Assembly: GCA_008360975.2 (NCBI GenBank)
Contig: CM039184.1
Span: forward strand, 55,704,797-55,768,796
Reading direction: 5' to 3'
Source of the DNA: Lichenostomus cassidix
Lineage: Eukaryota; Chordata; Aves; Passeriformes; Meliphagidae
Length of the DNA: 64,000 nt
Shown: positions 36,536-47,700 of the stretch, piece after piece
How positions within the stretch are numbered: the first letter of the stretch is position 1
How the letters are laid out: each line of letters begins with the position of its first letter
The notes under the pieces: model-generated
Told to the model about the DNA's origin: nothing
What the model saw: only the letters and a program-made list of their open reading frames with translations
Database searches by the model: none
Position numbers and translations under genes: made by a program

Positions 36536-39500
36536 CCATGTCAGTCAGCAGAGAGAGCCCAAAGTCATTTCCATCACAGCCCTCCTGGGAAGGGAAACCT
36601 CCTTTACCAACACTGCACAATGTCTATTTCAGCATCTAATACAGGTAACAACTGTGGCACTGTGGCACCCAAAATGAGGAATGCATACTGGTGATGACTT
36701 GCAAGTGGAATAAGTTCTTACCATTGTTTACATAGCTTGTTGTGATTGAAATTCCTATTCTGTGTTTTTCCTGGCAATTTCCAATGTGTTTATTTAGGGA
36801 AAAACATTTAGATAGCTTAGATTGGTAGGAATCCTCCCACTCTAATACTTTCAATGATTTATTTTCCTAGCTAGATCTTCCCTTTATTGCTCAGGTAAAT
36901 TTCAAACAGCAGTTCTGGCCTGCATACAGCAGATAATGCATGTTGACTCCACTTCTAACAAATTAATGATGCATCTTTGGTAAGACACCATTTTCTGAAT
37001 ATTCGTTTTCTCAGAGGGATTGGATTCTTTCTGCTGACTTCAGCAGCCTTCGTTAAAAACCACCAACTACCATTATTATCATCTAATAAACATTACATCA
37101 TGAAGTGAGGGTTTGACCAGTTCTCACAGACTTCTGTCAACACCCAACTGACTAGAAGAAACTCACAGAGATATGTGAGATGACAAAACATTTTAAATGT
37201 TAGTACTTCGGGACCTTAGAATGTCTGCTGCCAATGAAGAAAAACAGCATGTCTAAATAGCTGTAGAAAAAAAGGGTGGGTGAGGGGAGAGAGAGCTTCA
37301 CAAATGATAACCTAACTTAGTGAACTAAATCCCAAACAGTATTGTAATTTTGTAATAGATCTGAAGCAGAGGAAAAAAAAAAGTGTAAAATCTTCTTAAT
37401 GAGCATTTAAAAACAGAGTCCCCAAAGAAAGAACTTAATCGACAAGGGCAAGTCTCAGTGAGCCAAATCTTACTGACTCCTTGCTGCCTCATAAATTGAG
37501 GTGACAAGCTGTCTGCCCCAGGGAGAATAGCAAGCCATGAGCTGATGAAAGCAGGGAGATATACCAGATATAACTACGCCACCATATTCTAATCTCTTCT
37601 GCCAAGTATCTCAGCTCTGTACCCCTTGGAATTGCAGAGGCATCTCTAATTCACAGCCTGTTCAAATGCTACCCTTAATGCTTCTTTTGCCTTTGATTTT
37701 CAGTAGTTTATAGTAGCTCATATGGGTATGATAAGTTATTGACTTAAGCGAAGAGGTATTTAGGTGCTCTGCAACACAGATAGATACATGCTTTAAAGAA
37801 TTTCCCAAAGCACTTACAGAGGTAATTGCCAATGTCTGCTAAGAAGCACGAAGCTTTTCACTATCTTGAGACCTATACATTCATTTAAAAATTTGGACTA
37901 TATGGTTGCTGAGGTCACTAAACACAGTGAGCTCTGTTTGAGGAATTATGTCTCAAGTGGGCTATGCTTTCTTTGTAGCTGCAACAAAATGAGGGAACTG
38001 GGTGTAATACTGAAATAGAGATGCTAATGAACCTCCTGGTGATAAATCTTTTAGGCCAGCTGGTCAGTTAGTCTCATTTCCAGTTGCTCTACACATTCAG
38101 TAACCTTTCAAAAATAATACAAACAGGACATGTTTTGAAAATAAAGACATATACTTACCACAGTAGCCTTAAACCCACAAACCTCCTTGCAGCCTTGCAC
38201 AGCACTGGGCTCAAGAGCAAAGGGAAATGGGAACCCCACCCAGGCATAAATCTGAATCATCTTCAGAGAATAAGCCTAAAACTCCATTCATGCCCATTCC
38301 CCAGGGACTGGTGCTGCAAAGACTGTCTCCTAGTATAAAGGAGACAGTGAAATAGTTCAGGGAATTGGAACCATTAGTCACTAGACCACTGCTTCAAAAC
38401 CCCATGAAGATTCAGCGGAATGAAAGAATTAATAACTTTATCTTGAAAGCTCATTTTGACCACAGTTGTTTACAAAAGCAAACCTTCAAAGGCAAATATT
38501 GGACTATTTCATATTTTTTGATCCTTTATAAAAACGATTTATGATTTCAACTTCTATTTCAAATGCTTAAAAACACTCATTATGAAAATAAATATAGCTC
38601 AGCAGGATTTTCACACAATATGTTGATTACAATTCTATGGTATTTATTTAAGACTGAGAGAAATGTCCCTGGCATATTGCCAGTATCTTTCACCAGCGTC
38701 TACAGTCAGTACAGAGTCTGCATAACTGCAGAGGTTACAAAGGCTAAATTTGGGTACATTTACTTGCTGTTTTAATTATTGAGGAGAAGACAGTTGGTCA
38801 CTAGCAGCTGATAACATTCCTACTGTTAAAGGCCCTTTTATCTCACACAGTAATGAGAGACTTAGCTTTTTACATAAATAGTTATCTCTATATAATGCTA
38901 CGGTTTTTACATATGCCAAATTTTGCATTAATTTCAATTATAAACAAGTAACTATAATACAGACTGCCTATGCATAGATGATAAATTACAAATAACTGAT
39001 AATTAAATAGTACATGTGGAGGTACTTGAAAGTATTTATATTTATAATTAAAAATAATCTGAAACAAAAAGAGATGTACGACAACTCAGACCTACTATTG
39101 TATTAAAATTGTGTTCTTATAAACTCCAGCTTTCTTTCATTAAATTATTCATACAAAAGCTTATAATTCTATATGAAAATATTTAAAAATTTTAGTGTAT
39201 GATCAGTAAATTATGAACATTATTTTTGGTACCATCTTGCATTCTCTTTGTTCTGATTGATATAGTACATTTCTTGTGGCAAGTAACTGAAATTTTTCAA
39301 GATTATGCATTACAATTCTCTATTCTATTGGTATGCTGTTAGTTGAACAGTTTGTGGATGTGCATGGCTAAGGTGTTGTGGCAGATCATCACCTCTGTAT
39401 TTTTTAATTTTTTTTAATCATCTCTGATTTGGAGAGATTTGTAGAGTTTTACTGGGAAAAATAATTTAAATATGAGAAAATCTGGTTTTTAATAGAATAC

Positions 39501-40660
39501 TCACTTTGACAACATTTTAATAGTTGTAAAATAACCTCTGAGTTTACCTATGTGAGATCTAAGAGATAATCCAGATTTCAGAGTGTCATGCTTTATGTTA
39601 CAGTGTAATGATTAATGTGAATCTGATTTTCAGAAATGTTTGGTCCCTTATCATACCAGTTCAGGTTAATAGGACTAGACAAGCCATTGCTTTTCTGGAA
39701 AAAAAATCAATCTGTTATGCAGATGTGCATTTTTAAATGAACATCCATAGAAACCTCATAAAAGCTCAAGAATTTGTAAAAAAAAATTGAACTAATTCTG
39801 TTAGCTAATTTGCAGTGTGGCTTTTCATTGGAGCTAATAGTAGAAAAAAGGTTTTAGCATCAAACGGCACCAGGCCTTTTTTTATTTTAAATAACACCTT
39901 TATTAATAGCTGTCATGTTGCAAGGGAAATGAGTGAATGCATATGCATCTGTGTAACAATGTGCAATCATAAAGATGTTATTATTCTGTGTGTGCTCACA
40001 TGCACAAAGTAAATCTCACTATCATTGAAAGGCGGCATTGTTTCTAACATTTTTGCTTTTGAATCCACATAGACCCTTTCTCTTTCTTCGTTTCTCACTC
40101 TCACTGTCTCTAGGGTGAAGGACACGAGGGCATACATATTACTGAGAGAAAAATCTTTGCTTAATGAAAACAAACCAAAGTAAAGATTCCAGAGGAAAGA
40201 TATCTCAACACTGAAATCATATGCATTTGCTTTCTGTGCATTTTAGCACCAAACAGAAGAAACACTGGTGCCAGCGACTGGAGTGTAGAAAAGAAAGAGA
40301 TCAAGAGCTTTTGGTGTGGAAAGATTGCATCAGCCCAGGGAACAACAGTCTCCTGATACTGCTGAGCCATAGTGTAAAGAGGAAATGTAATTTAAACAAA
40401 TGAGAGCAGGTGTATATTACTCAACGACCTACTACCGAGGTTCTCATTTCTTAACCTTTAAAGGCAAACATCTTTTTGCTAGAAGACAAAAGAATGGTCT
40501 TGGTATAAGAGAATATGACATACCTTAACACACAGTAAAATATGGTTTGTGTCATAGAAAATTCTTCACACAGATGAATATGCACATATAAAAAAATCTG
40601 TTATTATTGTTTTCTTACTTGAAAATAATGAAAAATCATAACAGAGTTAAAATGTTTCTA
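36536..40660. other. AT-rich non-coding DNA
   Basis: No gene was recognised. Short open frames at 38084-38338, 39815-40012 and 40161-40403 overlap others on the opposite strand and have no motif. No simple repeat of note was seen. Confidence 0.5.
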
Positions 40661-41149
40661 TGCAGGGGTATCCTAGGTTGCAATATAGATGTATTTAAGT
40701 ATTCTATTACCACCAGCTGTGGGGCATTAGCTGTTATCTCCTGCTATGACCCACCCCTGATAAGAGACAATGAGCCATCAAGAACCAACCACATGACTCA
40801 GGGAATTATCTCATCCTGTTGTAAGATGCTCCACCCAGGAGGGAGGAGCCAAGCATTCCCACCTGGATATAACCTGGCCTTGGAACCACCCAAGTCAGCC
40901 CTGTCTACTGGGTTCCCAGAGGACAAGAGCTACCACTGGACCATCAGGTAGAGACCAGCCCTTCCACAGGATCACTGCTTCAACTGAACTACTTCATTTG
41001 GACTGCTATCACCACCCTAACAGGGTGTCAGGTTGTATCTGACTTTGTCAGTGCTTTTCTTTGTATTATTCCACTTTTTTTAAAAATTTTCCTTTTAAAT
41101 TATAATCCTGATTTGCGATCTCCCACTGGCTTGTTTTCAAAATAGTACA
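40661..41149 (+). mobile_element. Solo LTR of a passerine-type endogenous retrovirus
   Basis: The element begins TGCAGGGGTATCC and ends near TAGTACA, about 489 bases. Diagnostic blocks are 'ctgttatctcctgctatgacccacccctgataagagac', 'ctcatcctgttgtaagatgctccacccaggagggaggagcc', a GGATATAACC TATA-like box near 40864, 'ctgggttcccagaggacaagagc' and a T-rich tail. I recall this order from many songbird LTR copies. No gag, pol or env sequence lies on either side, so it is a solo LTR. AATGTTTC occurs at 40651-40658 and again at 41164-41171, just outside both edges. A short plus frame at 40607-40951 is an artefact of LTR sequence. The exact family name is not claimed. Confidence 0.75.
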
Positions 41150-41530
41150 AGGGGTTTTAAATGAATGTTTCACACAAAAGAGCCAATTTTTCAAATTTTA
41201 TAAGTGATATTACATGACCATGTAAAGGGTGACTGCAGACATGCTTTATTCAGTATTACTTTTTATCATCATTGTGAGAGTTTTGCCACTGTAATCCTTA
41301 GCAGCCATCTCCATGGCTCAATTCCACATTGCCATAGAGATCACTCCATCCCAGGCTAGCAACCTGTAAGAAGGGGAATCAGGAAATGGGTTGGCCTGGC
41401 TTGAAAGCATTCAGCTAGGAGAATTCCTTAAAATTTTCCCATGGTAGTTCAGATCTCTTTAAAATTCTTGCATGTTGAGTTTATCCTATATAGGCATATC
41501 TATTAATGAGTTTTGTGAGCTCTCTTACAG
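41150..41530. promoter_or_regulatory. Possible conserved intronic flank before the candidate exon
   Basis: Sequence at about 41255-41345 is non-repetitive, with CCATCTCCATGGCTC and ATTGCCAT words that resemble loose X-box halves. The last 60 bases end in GAGCTCTCTTACAG, a good splice acceptor with an upstream CTATTAAT that could serve as a branch point. No gene product can be assigned. Confidence 0.25.
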
Positions 41531-41678
41531 GAAAACCCCACGAGCAGATGTAGCCAAAGGAGGGGTTGCTCCCCTCAAAAAGCAGCCAGGGCCTCCAAAC
41601 TCCCCGCAGTCTAAGCAGAAATGCATACGTAGAAGCCAGATGGATCTAAGCATGGTGTCAGAACAGATCAAGCTTTGA
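41531..41678 (+). CDS. Candidate terminal coding exon, unidentified protein
   Basis: Directly after the acceptor CTCTTACAG the sequence changes from AT-rich to about half GC. The frame that begins in phase 2 (41531 completes a split codon) stays open for 48 codons and ends TGA at 41676-41678. The peptide starts KTPRADVAKGG and continues with a basic, proline-rich stretch (KKQPGPPNSPQSKQK), then CIRRSQ, and ends SEQIKL. That composition suits a disordered cytoplasmic or nuclear C-terminal tail. The segment has CpGs at three places, which is unusual in this window. No matching upstream exon with a donor was found here, so the rest of the gene would lie outside the window or in parts I missed. 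I do not recognise the protein. It could be an alternative last exon, a pseudo-exon or chance. A clear AATAAA is not visible nearby downstream. Confidence 0.25.
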
Positions 41679-44600
41679 AAAGAATCCAAGACAAAGTTAT
41701 TACACTATTTTCTTGGAGTATGAGAGATAACCTCTTACAGATATGCTGCACAAAATGGTTAGATTGCCCCTCATCTCTCCCTTTTCATTATGTTCAGTTT
41801 TAATAACCCTATTACAAGCTCATCTTGTGAGGAATTCAAAGCAAATAACTGTTATAAAAATAACAAATAGACAAAGGGTTTTAACCTGAAACTTTTGACA
41901 TCAACAGGCCTACTTGTATGCACGAGTATTGAGCACCACAGAATATTAACCAAATAATATTTAAACTATCATCAATATGTCACTAAAGCAAGAGTCTATG
42001 TTACTTAATACTACTTCGACATAAATTTGTTTGCTTGATCTCCACATTATCCTATAGTGACCCCTTGGAAACTGTATTCTCCTAGCACCAACCGATGCCA
42101 GAAAAGGGAAGTAACATACATCCATACTTTTTCAAATTTTCATATGCTAATACTTTATTTTGGTGCTGGTGTCTGTGGTATCAGTCCATAGATAGAACTT
42201 GTTCATGTCCAGGTCCTGCTCAAAAAGGAGAAAGCCTATAAGCTGGTGAATTTATCGATGTGTTTGAATATTTGCTGATAGTTAAATTAGTGATATAAAA
42301 TATTGCCTAAATTTTAGTAAATAGCTGTTTATTTATTATCTACTATTCTAGAATACTAGCTAGGAAGCTATATCCATCCTCCTAAAACTAAAAACACTCC
42401 TAGTCCTCCTAGGACTGAAACTATTATGTAAATAATATTTTCCAGTACAGTAAGTAACCTACCAATTTTACCACCTTTCAATTACTGGTTTTATTTGTTT
42501 CACAGCATGGAAATGCTTGCTTCCCAGCAGGTTGTATTATGGAGAACATGACCTGAGCAACATGCTTACCTAAAAGCTGATCTTGTTCCCACTGAATGGC
42601 TTCACTAACTGCCAGGAAAGCAGGACAATCTATTTGACTTTATTCCTTTCAAAGCTGGAGAGAAAACTCAGTAATTCCAGATATATCCACCTTTCCTAAG
42701 TCAATCTTTTGTTCCAGTGTGTATCACAGCTACCTCATACACCATGGAAATTACAGAGCTTCTCTACTGGAATCAAACACAATTAAGAACAAAGGCTGTT
42801 TTCAAAGTGACATGTTTAAAAATAGCACTTTCAGGGTAATTAATAGAGCTGTGAATTAACGTCATTATTTCCCTCCTCAGACCAAATTATACCCTGAAAT
42901 AAATATATGCTGTTTCCAGTGAATTCCAGAAACAATTTACATTTACAAACATGCACATATTTTTAGTGTTTTAGTGAAGCAGTCCTGTGCCCTTCTCTAT
43001 GCCTGATCTTACACCTAAATTCCAAGAGACACAGTTTTTTCAGCTTATTGTATGTCTTCAAGACACTTACTAGGAGACTAGCAATAAAATTACCACCTCA
43101 GCTTTTCTCTTCATTCTGTTAATCAAGGTATTTCAAAATTAACATGGAATGGGAAAATAAAAACAAACAAACAAAAAAAAAACCAGAAAACCTGGAACAG
43201 TGGAAAACAATCAGCTAAAACAGGCAAGGGGAAATTATGTTTAAAGAAAAAAAAGGTTTAAGACATCTAAAACCACCATGCCTTATTTTATTCCTTTCTC
43301 TCTTACCTCAGTACTCATCCTCAGGTATGGGTGTGGTCTATGGAGACCCATATTTACATATTTAAAATGTGGAAGACACAAATTCTTGCTCTTAGCTGTT
43401 GTAACACAGTAAAACCAAACTTTATTATCTCATGACTTTGGGTCATGCTGTATCCATGAACACAGAAGGACTATGTGCAGGAAGGAAGTACCACTATCTC
43501 CCTTAGGAAATCTGAGGGTACAATTTTGTGTTGCTGCTCTATGGAGCCTAACTGAACTGGCAATCCTGGAGTGAGCAGCCCTACTCTCAAAACACCTGCA
43601 GGGTGTTATCTGCAGGGTATGCTCCTAAAAATTTTCTTGGATCTGCCCTCAAGGCTGGGCAGCCACATGTGATGGAGCCAACAAAAAAAGGTATGATTTT
43701 GCAGGGCAGCGTTCTGCTGCATTAGCTGAAGCTAGCTGACCCTGCAGTTGCATAGCTGCAATTTCCAGCCAAGGGGAATGGGCCAAAGACAGGGGAGAGG
43801 GACTGCTGCTTTCAGAGCCACTCCCTTTTGATGTGAAACCTATGCTAAGATATAAGAGCTACCAGGGTGTGACATAGTGGCAGTACCTAAAGCTGGGACA
43901 GGTCTAGGTCTCTAGCCTCATGTCATAAGTGCTCAGAGAAGACACAACAGATATAATTGTGAGAGGGTGAGATGACCAGACCAAGTCATGTGTGTTTTAG
44001 GTACCTAGGTCATTTGCTGAGTGGGGATGTGCCCAGTGTTTAAATTATTCCCTGGACTGCAACCTTAATGAACTTCAAAGAAGAAAGGCTATGCTGATCA
44101 AGGAAGTTGAGAGGGCAAGATGCAGAAAGAAATTATGATGTTGGGGGGGAAAGAACAAAACAACACAACCAAACCCACAACAACAAACCTTTCTATCCCT
44201 GATCTTCCTCCACGGGGGAAAAGAGGGAATAAACAACCCATATTTCCTGATTTGTTGCCAGTCATTGACCTGGCTGTAACATTGTAACATTTACCATTTA
44301 CAACTTTGTGCTGGGATGGCCTTGTGCCCAAACCTTTGAGAGTAGAAAATGGAGAGTAGGATTGACACAAGTGTGGTTTCCTCTCTTCCTTTTCTCTCCC
44401 TTTCCTCAAACACCAACACGAACACCAAAGAATTCAACCTGTATTGTTCATAGAATTAGCATAACTGCTACATTTTGCTGCTCTAATTATCTGCTTTCTT
44501 TTCCTCTGCCTCTGATTCTCCTCCTCACCAGATCAAGTATATTGCCATGTACCGTTTGCAATTGCCAGAACGCAAAACACTAGCATACATTTCACAAAAT

Positions 44601-47169
44601 TATATATTTACAGTATATGTCCCAGCTTTTTAGCATGGGTGACAATGATGTACTTTAGCTACAATCGAGACCATCAACAGATTGTACTGCAATCTGTCAT
44701 ACATTCTCAGGAGGAAGAAATTGGCAACTGACTACACTGAAGAACAGTAATCAAGCATCTGGAATATTACAGTACAAGTAGATTTTATATGATCTGACTA
44801 GTTGAAGCAATTTGTAATAATGACTTTTTTAAAATGAGCTTGCCAACAAGGCTCTGCAACAAGCTTAGGCTCCTATTGTCACCAGAATACTTAATGCATG
44901 TGACTCCCTGATCAACAGTATCTCTTGTCTATTTTACTAATGATGCAATTCTAAATTATTTGTACATCTGAAATAGATGTATTTTAACGGGGGAAAAAAA
45001 AGCAACCAAAACCAACTCTTGGTGTTAATCAAAAGTAATACCCTGTTTTTATGGATGCCTAATGCTCAGGAAGAACTTTCAGAATGCTCAGTAAGCAAAA
45101 CATTTGTGTCATTTTCTGCACCATTGGCAAGTAAAACTTAATAATTGCTTTCTTTCATGTGAGGAAAATGATATATTGAACAATCTGACAAAAACAGAAA
45201 GGCTGTCAAAAAGTAATCCAAAGTGGGGAAAAATGTCCTCTGGTCTCTATCACTCTGAGCTTGGACCATTACAACAGTTCCTTCCAATAAGAAAAGAATG
45301 AAAGGAACTCTGAATATAATGTTTAATTCTTGAAAGCACAAATTATTAATGTTCTGAAGTGAAACACTCAATATAGGACCATATGCTGACAGGGATCCCA
45401 GGGATAAAACTGCTGAGATACTTCTAACATTGTATCTGTCAGTCACCCACACACAAAATAGAAAAATCAAACTTAAAGAGAATGCTATGATTTTCTTTCA
45501 AGATAAATGTTTTAAAAGGGAGACAACATTAAATTCAAAATTACGCTATGAAATTATTTTAAAATTAGTTATGTAAAATAACATTTTTTCAAACAAACTT
45601 AAAATTATTCCTATCTTCTAATTCTGAAAATGGTATGCAAAATAGAGACTTGAAACTGAAATTTTGGGGCAGTCCTTAGGAAGGATATAGTTTATGATTA
45701 AGGTATAAGGTTAAGAAATAAGTCACTTCAAACCAGGAATACTTATGAAATATATAGTAAGATTAATTAAACACATTTATTAATTAACTAAATTAATCAA
45801 TAAATTGAGTTATTTATTGCTAGGATTTAAACCAGAATAGCAAAGCACAGACTTGTAGAGCCTTTAAGCTGTTGTCTGACCCAATTCTTACAATCAGTGG
45901 CACCTATGCAGCCAGAGAACTGGGAACAGCAGAGGCTATGAGCTAAATGAAGGAATCAGAGTAGTCATTCCTTGTTCTCGTTCTTCATCTTCCTTATTAT
46001 TCTTCTTTTTGAGCCCAAATCAACTTCTTCAGAGAGTCAAGCTAGTCCTAAACATGAAGATCCTACTGGGCCACATTTTGCACAGGAGTAGAGAGTTGCT
46101 ATACCTCTCCTTCCCTTTGGCCCAACAAATGAACTAAAACTTCCTTTCATTTCTGTTGGTCATTCTAGGCTGAAGGAGAAAACTCACTAAGGAATGATAA
46201 TTTCCTTGTGTCCATACTTGGGCATGGCAAACCTGGCAATAGGCATAGCAGGACACACACTCATTATCAGATTGCAGACCTTCAGTGTCTCTCAGGGTCA
46301 AGAAAAACACCATCTATAAGAGAATCTTCACTTGACTGATGACTGCCTCCTTCCCAGCTGACTATTGTAGGACACCTAGGAAAGCAGATGTGCCTCTGAC
46401 CAGGAGCCTGCCTTACACTCAGCACCTACTCTCATACTGTATCTCCTGAATTCTGCAGACCCTGTCACATCCATCTCACAGCACCTGGTGATCCCTCTCA
46501 AAAAGTCACTGGATTAGACCCATAAAAGGTTAGAGCTACAGGAACACTCCTGAAATCCTCACTTGCTTTTCTTGGAGTTCTCTTACTGCTTATGAGGAAC
46601 TGCTAAAGATAGATGCAGCTTAAGAAGCACCATAGTCTTCAAGGAAAGCCACCACTGTCTCACAAGTTTAGCCTAGCTCAACCCTATTGCTTAGATAAGC
46701 TTCACTTGATCTGCTCTTATTGGCAGATGATCCCAAAGAGGAAATGGAAACCCTAAAAGCCTTATGAGTTATCAGGCTGAAGTTGGGAATATTTCAGTCA
46801 TAACACTGGGTGTAAGGGAAGAACAGAGCCTCAAAAGTGACGTGATGTAGAGGAGTGACACAAAAGCTCCTTCACGTTCACACACACACAGAGAAGGATC
46901 TTTCCAGAATACCTGGGGTTATCTGGAGTACAGACTCCTGTGAAACAGGGTTAAATTTACTTTTAGGACTTGTTTCAAACAAGGATAACATTCTGGAGCA
47001 AGAAAGTGGCAATCTTTGGACCTTTCATTTTGAGTCTTGGTTTTGCATATTAACATTGGCAGACAGTCTGACTAAACTGCAGGTGCCTTCTTCTGTACTT
47101 TCCTCCTCATGTTTGCTGAGTACCTGCTGTTCTGTTTAAATCTGTGTCACAGAGTTCAGTCTCAGAACT
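41679..47169. other. AT-rich non-coding DNA
   Basis: No gene was recognised. An A-rich (CAAA)-like patch lies at 43154-43182. Overlapping open frames on both strands at 44075-44583 and 45104-45470 lack family features. A somewhat GC-richer part at about 43430-44050 shows no repeat that I can name. Confidence 0.5.
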
Positions 47170-47700
47170 ACCCCAGCTTATGCTGACTTGGAGATCTCAC
47201 TGCCTGCAGATCTTCAGGGTGCTTTGTGGAAGCTGAGGGAGGAGGAAAAGGTGAAATGGCTGATTAAGTTTGTGGAGACATAGAACAGTTATGCTGATGG
47301 AGAAAAGAGGGTCACCACAGCACATCTGGGGAGTCAAACTGTGCCTAAGGGCTTCAAAGTGACTGGGTATGATTCCCAGTATGAACACAGACAATGTGGG
47401 GGATTTGGCAAATTCCAGGGGAAGTGATGAGAGGGATCAGGAAGTGCTTAAGGCATCAGTGCCTGATGTGAGCACTACAGAGGAGGCTGGCCCCCAGAAG
47501 AGGAATGAGGCATTGAGTTCCTGACAGAGAGCAATTGCTGTAGCATCAAAACAGCAAGTACTGCAGTAGCTCATTTCTTTGTTGTTACAGTCTGGAAGGC
47601 TCCACATGGGCAACCCCTGCTCTGCTCTCTGGCCAAGGATGAAGCCCATCACATATGACCTCTGGCAGATGCTTCTTCCCTGCTGTAAGGGAACATGGAA
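47170..47700 (+). mobile_element. Doubtful CR1-like 5' (ORF1) fragment
   Basis: At about 47207-47272 one plus frame reads ADLQGALWKLREEEK followed by a charged segment, similar to the coiled-coil part that I recall from avian CR1 ORF1. The frame then breaks at a stop. The surrounding 500 bases are GC-richer than their flanks, with GA-rich patches such as GAGGGAGGAGGAAAAGG. I could not confirm further family blocks. It may be a decayed retroelement of another kind or unique sequence. Confidence 0.25.

Noticed and set aside
40607..40951. 114-codon plus frame
   Set aside because: It lies almost wholly in the solo LTR and starts only 54 bases before it.
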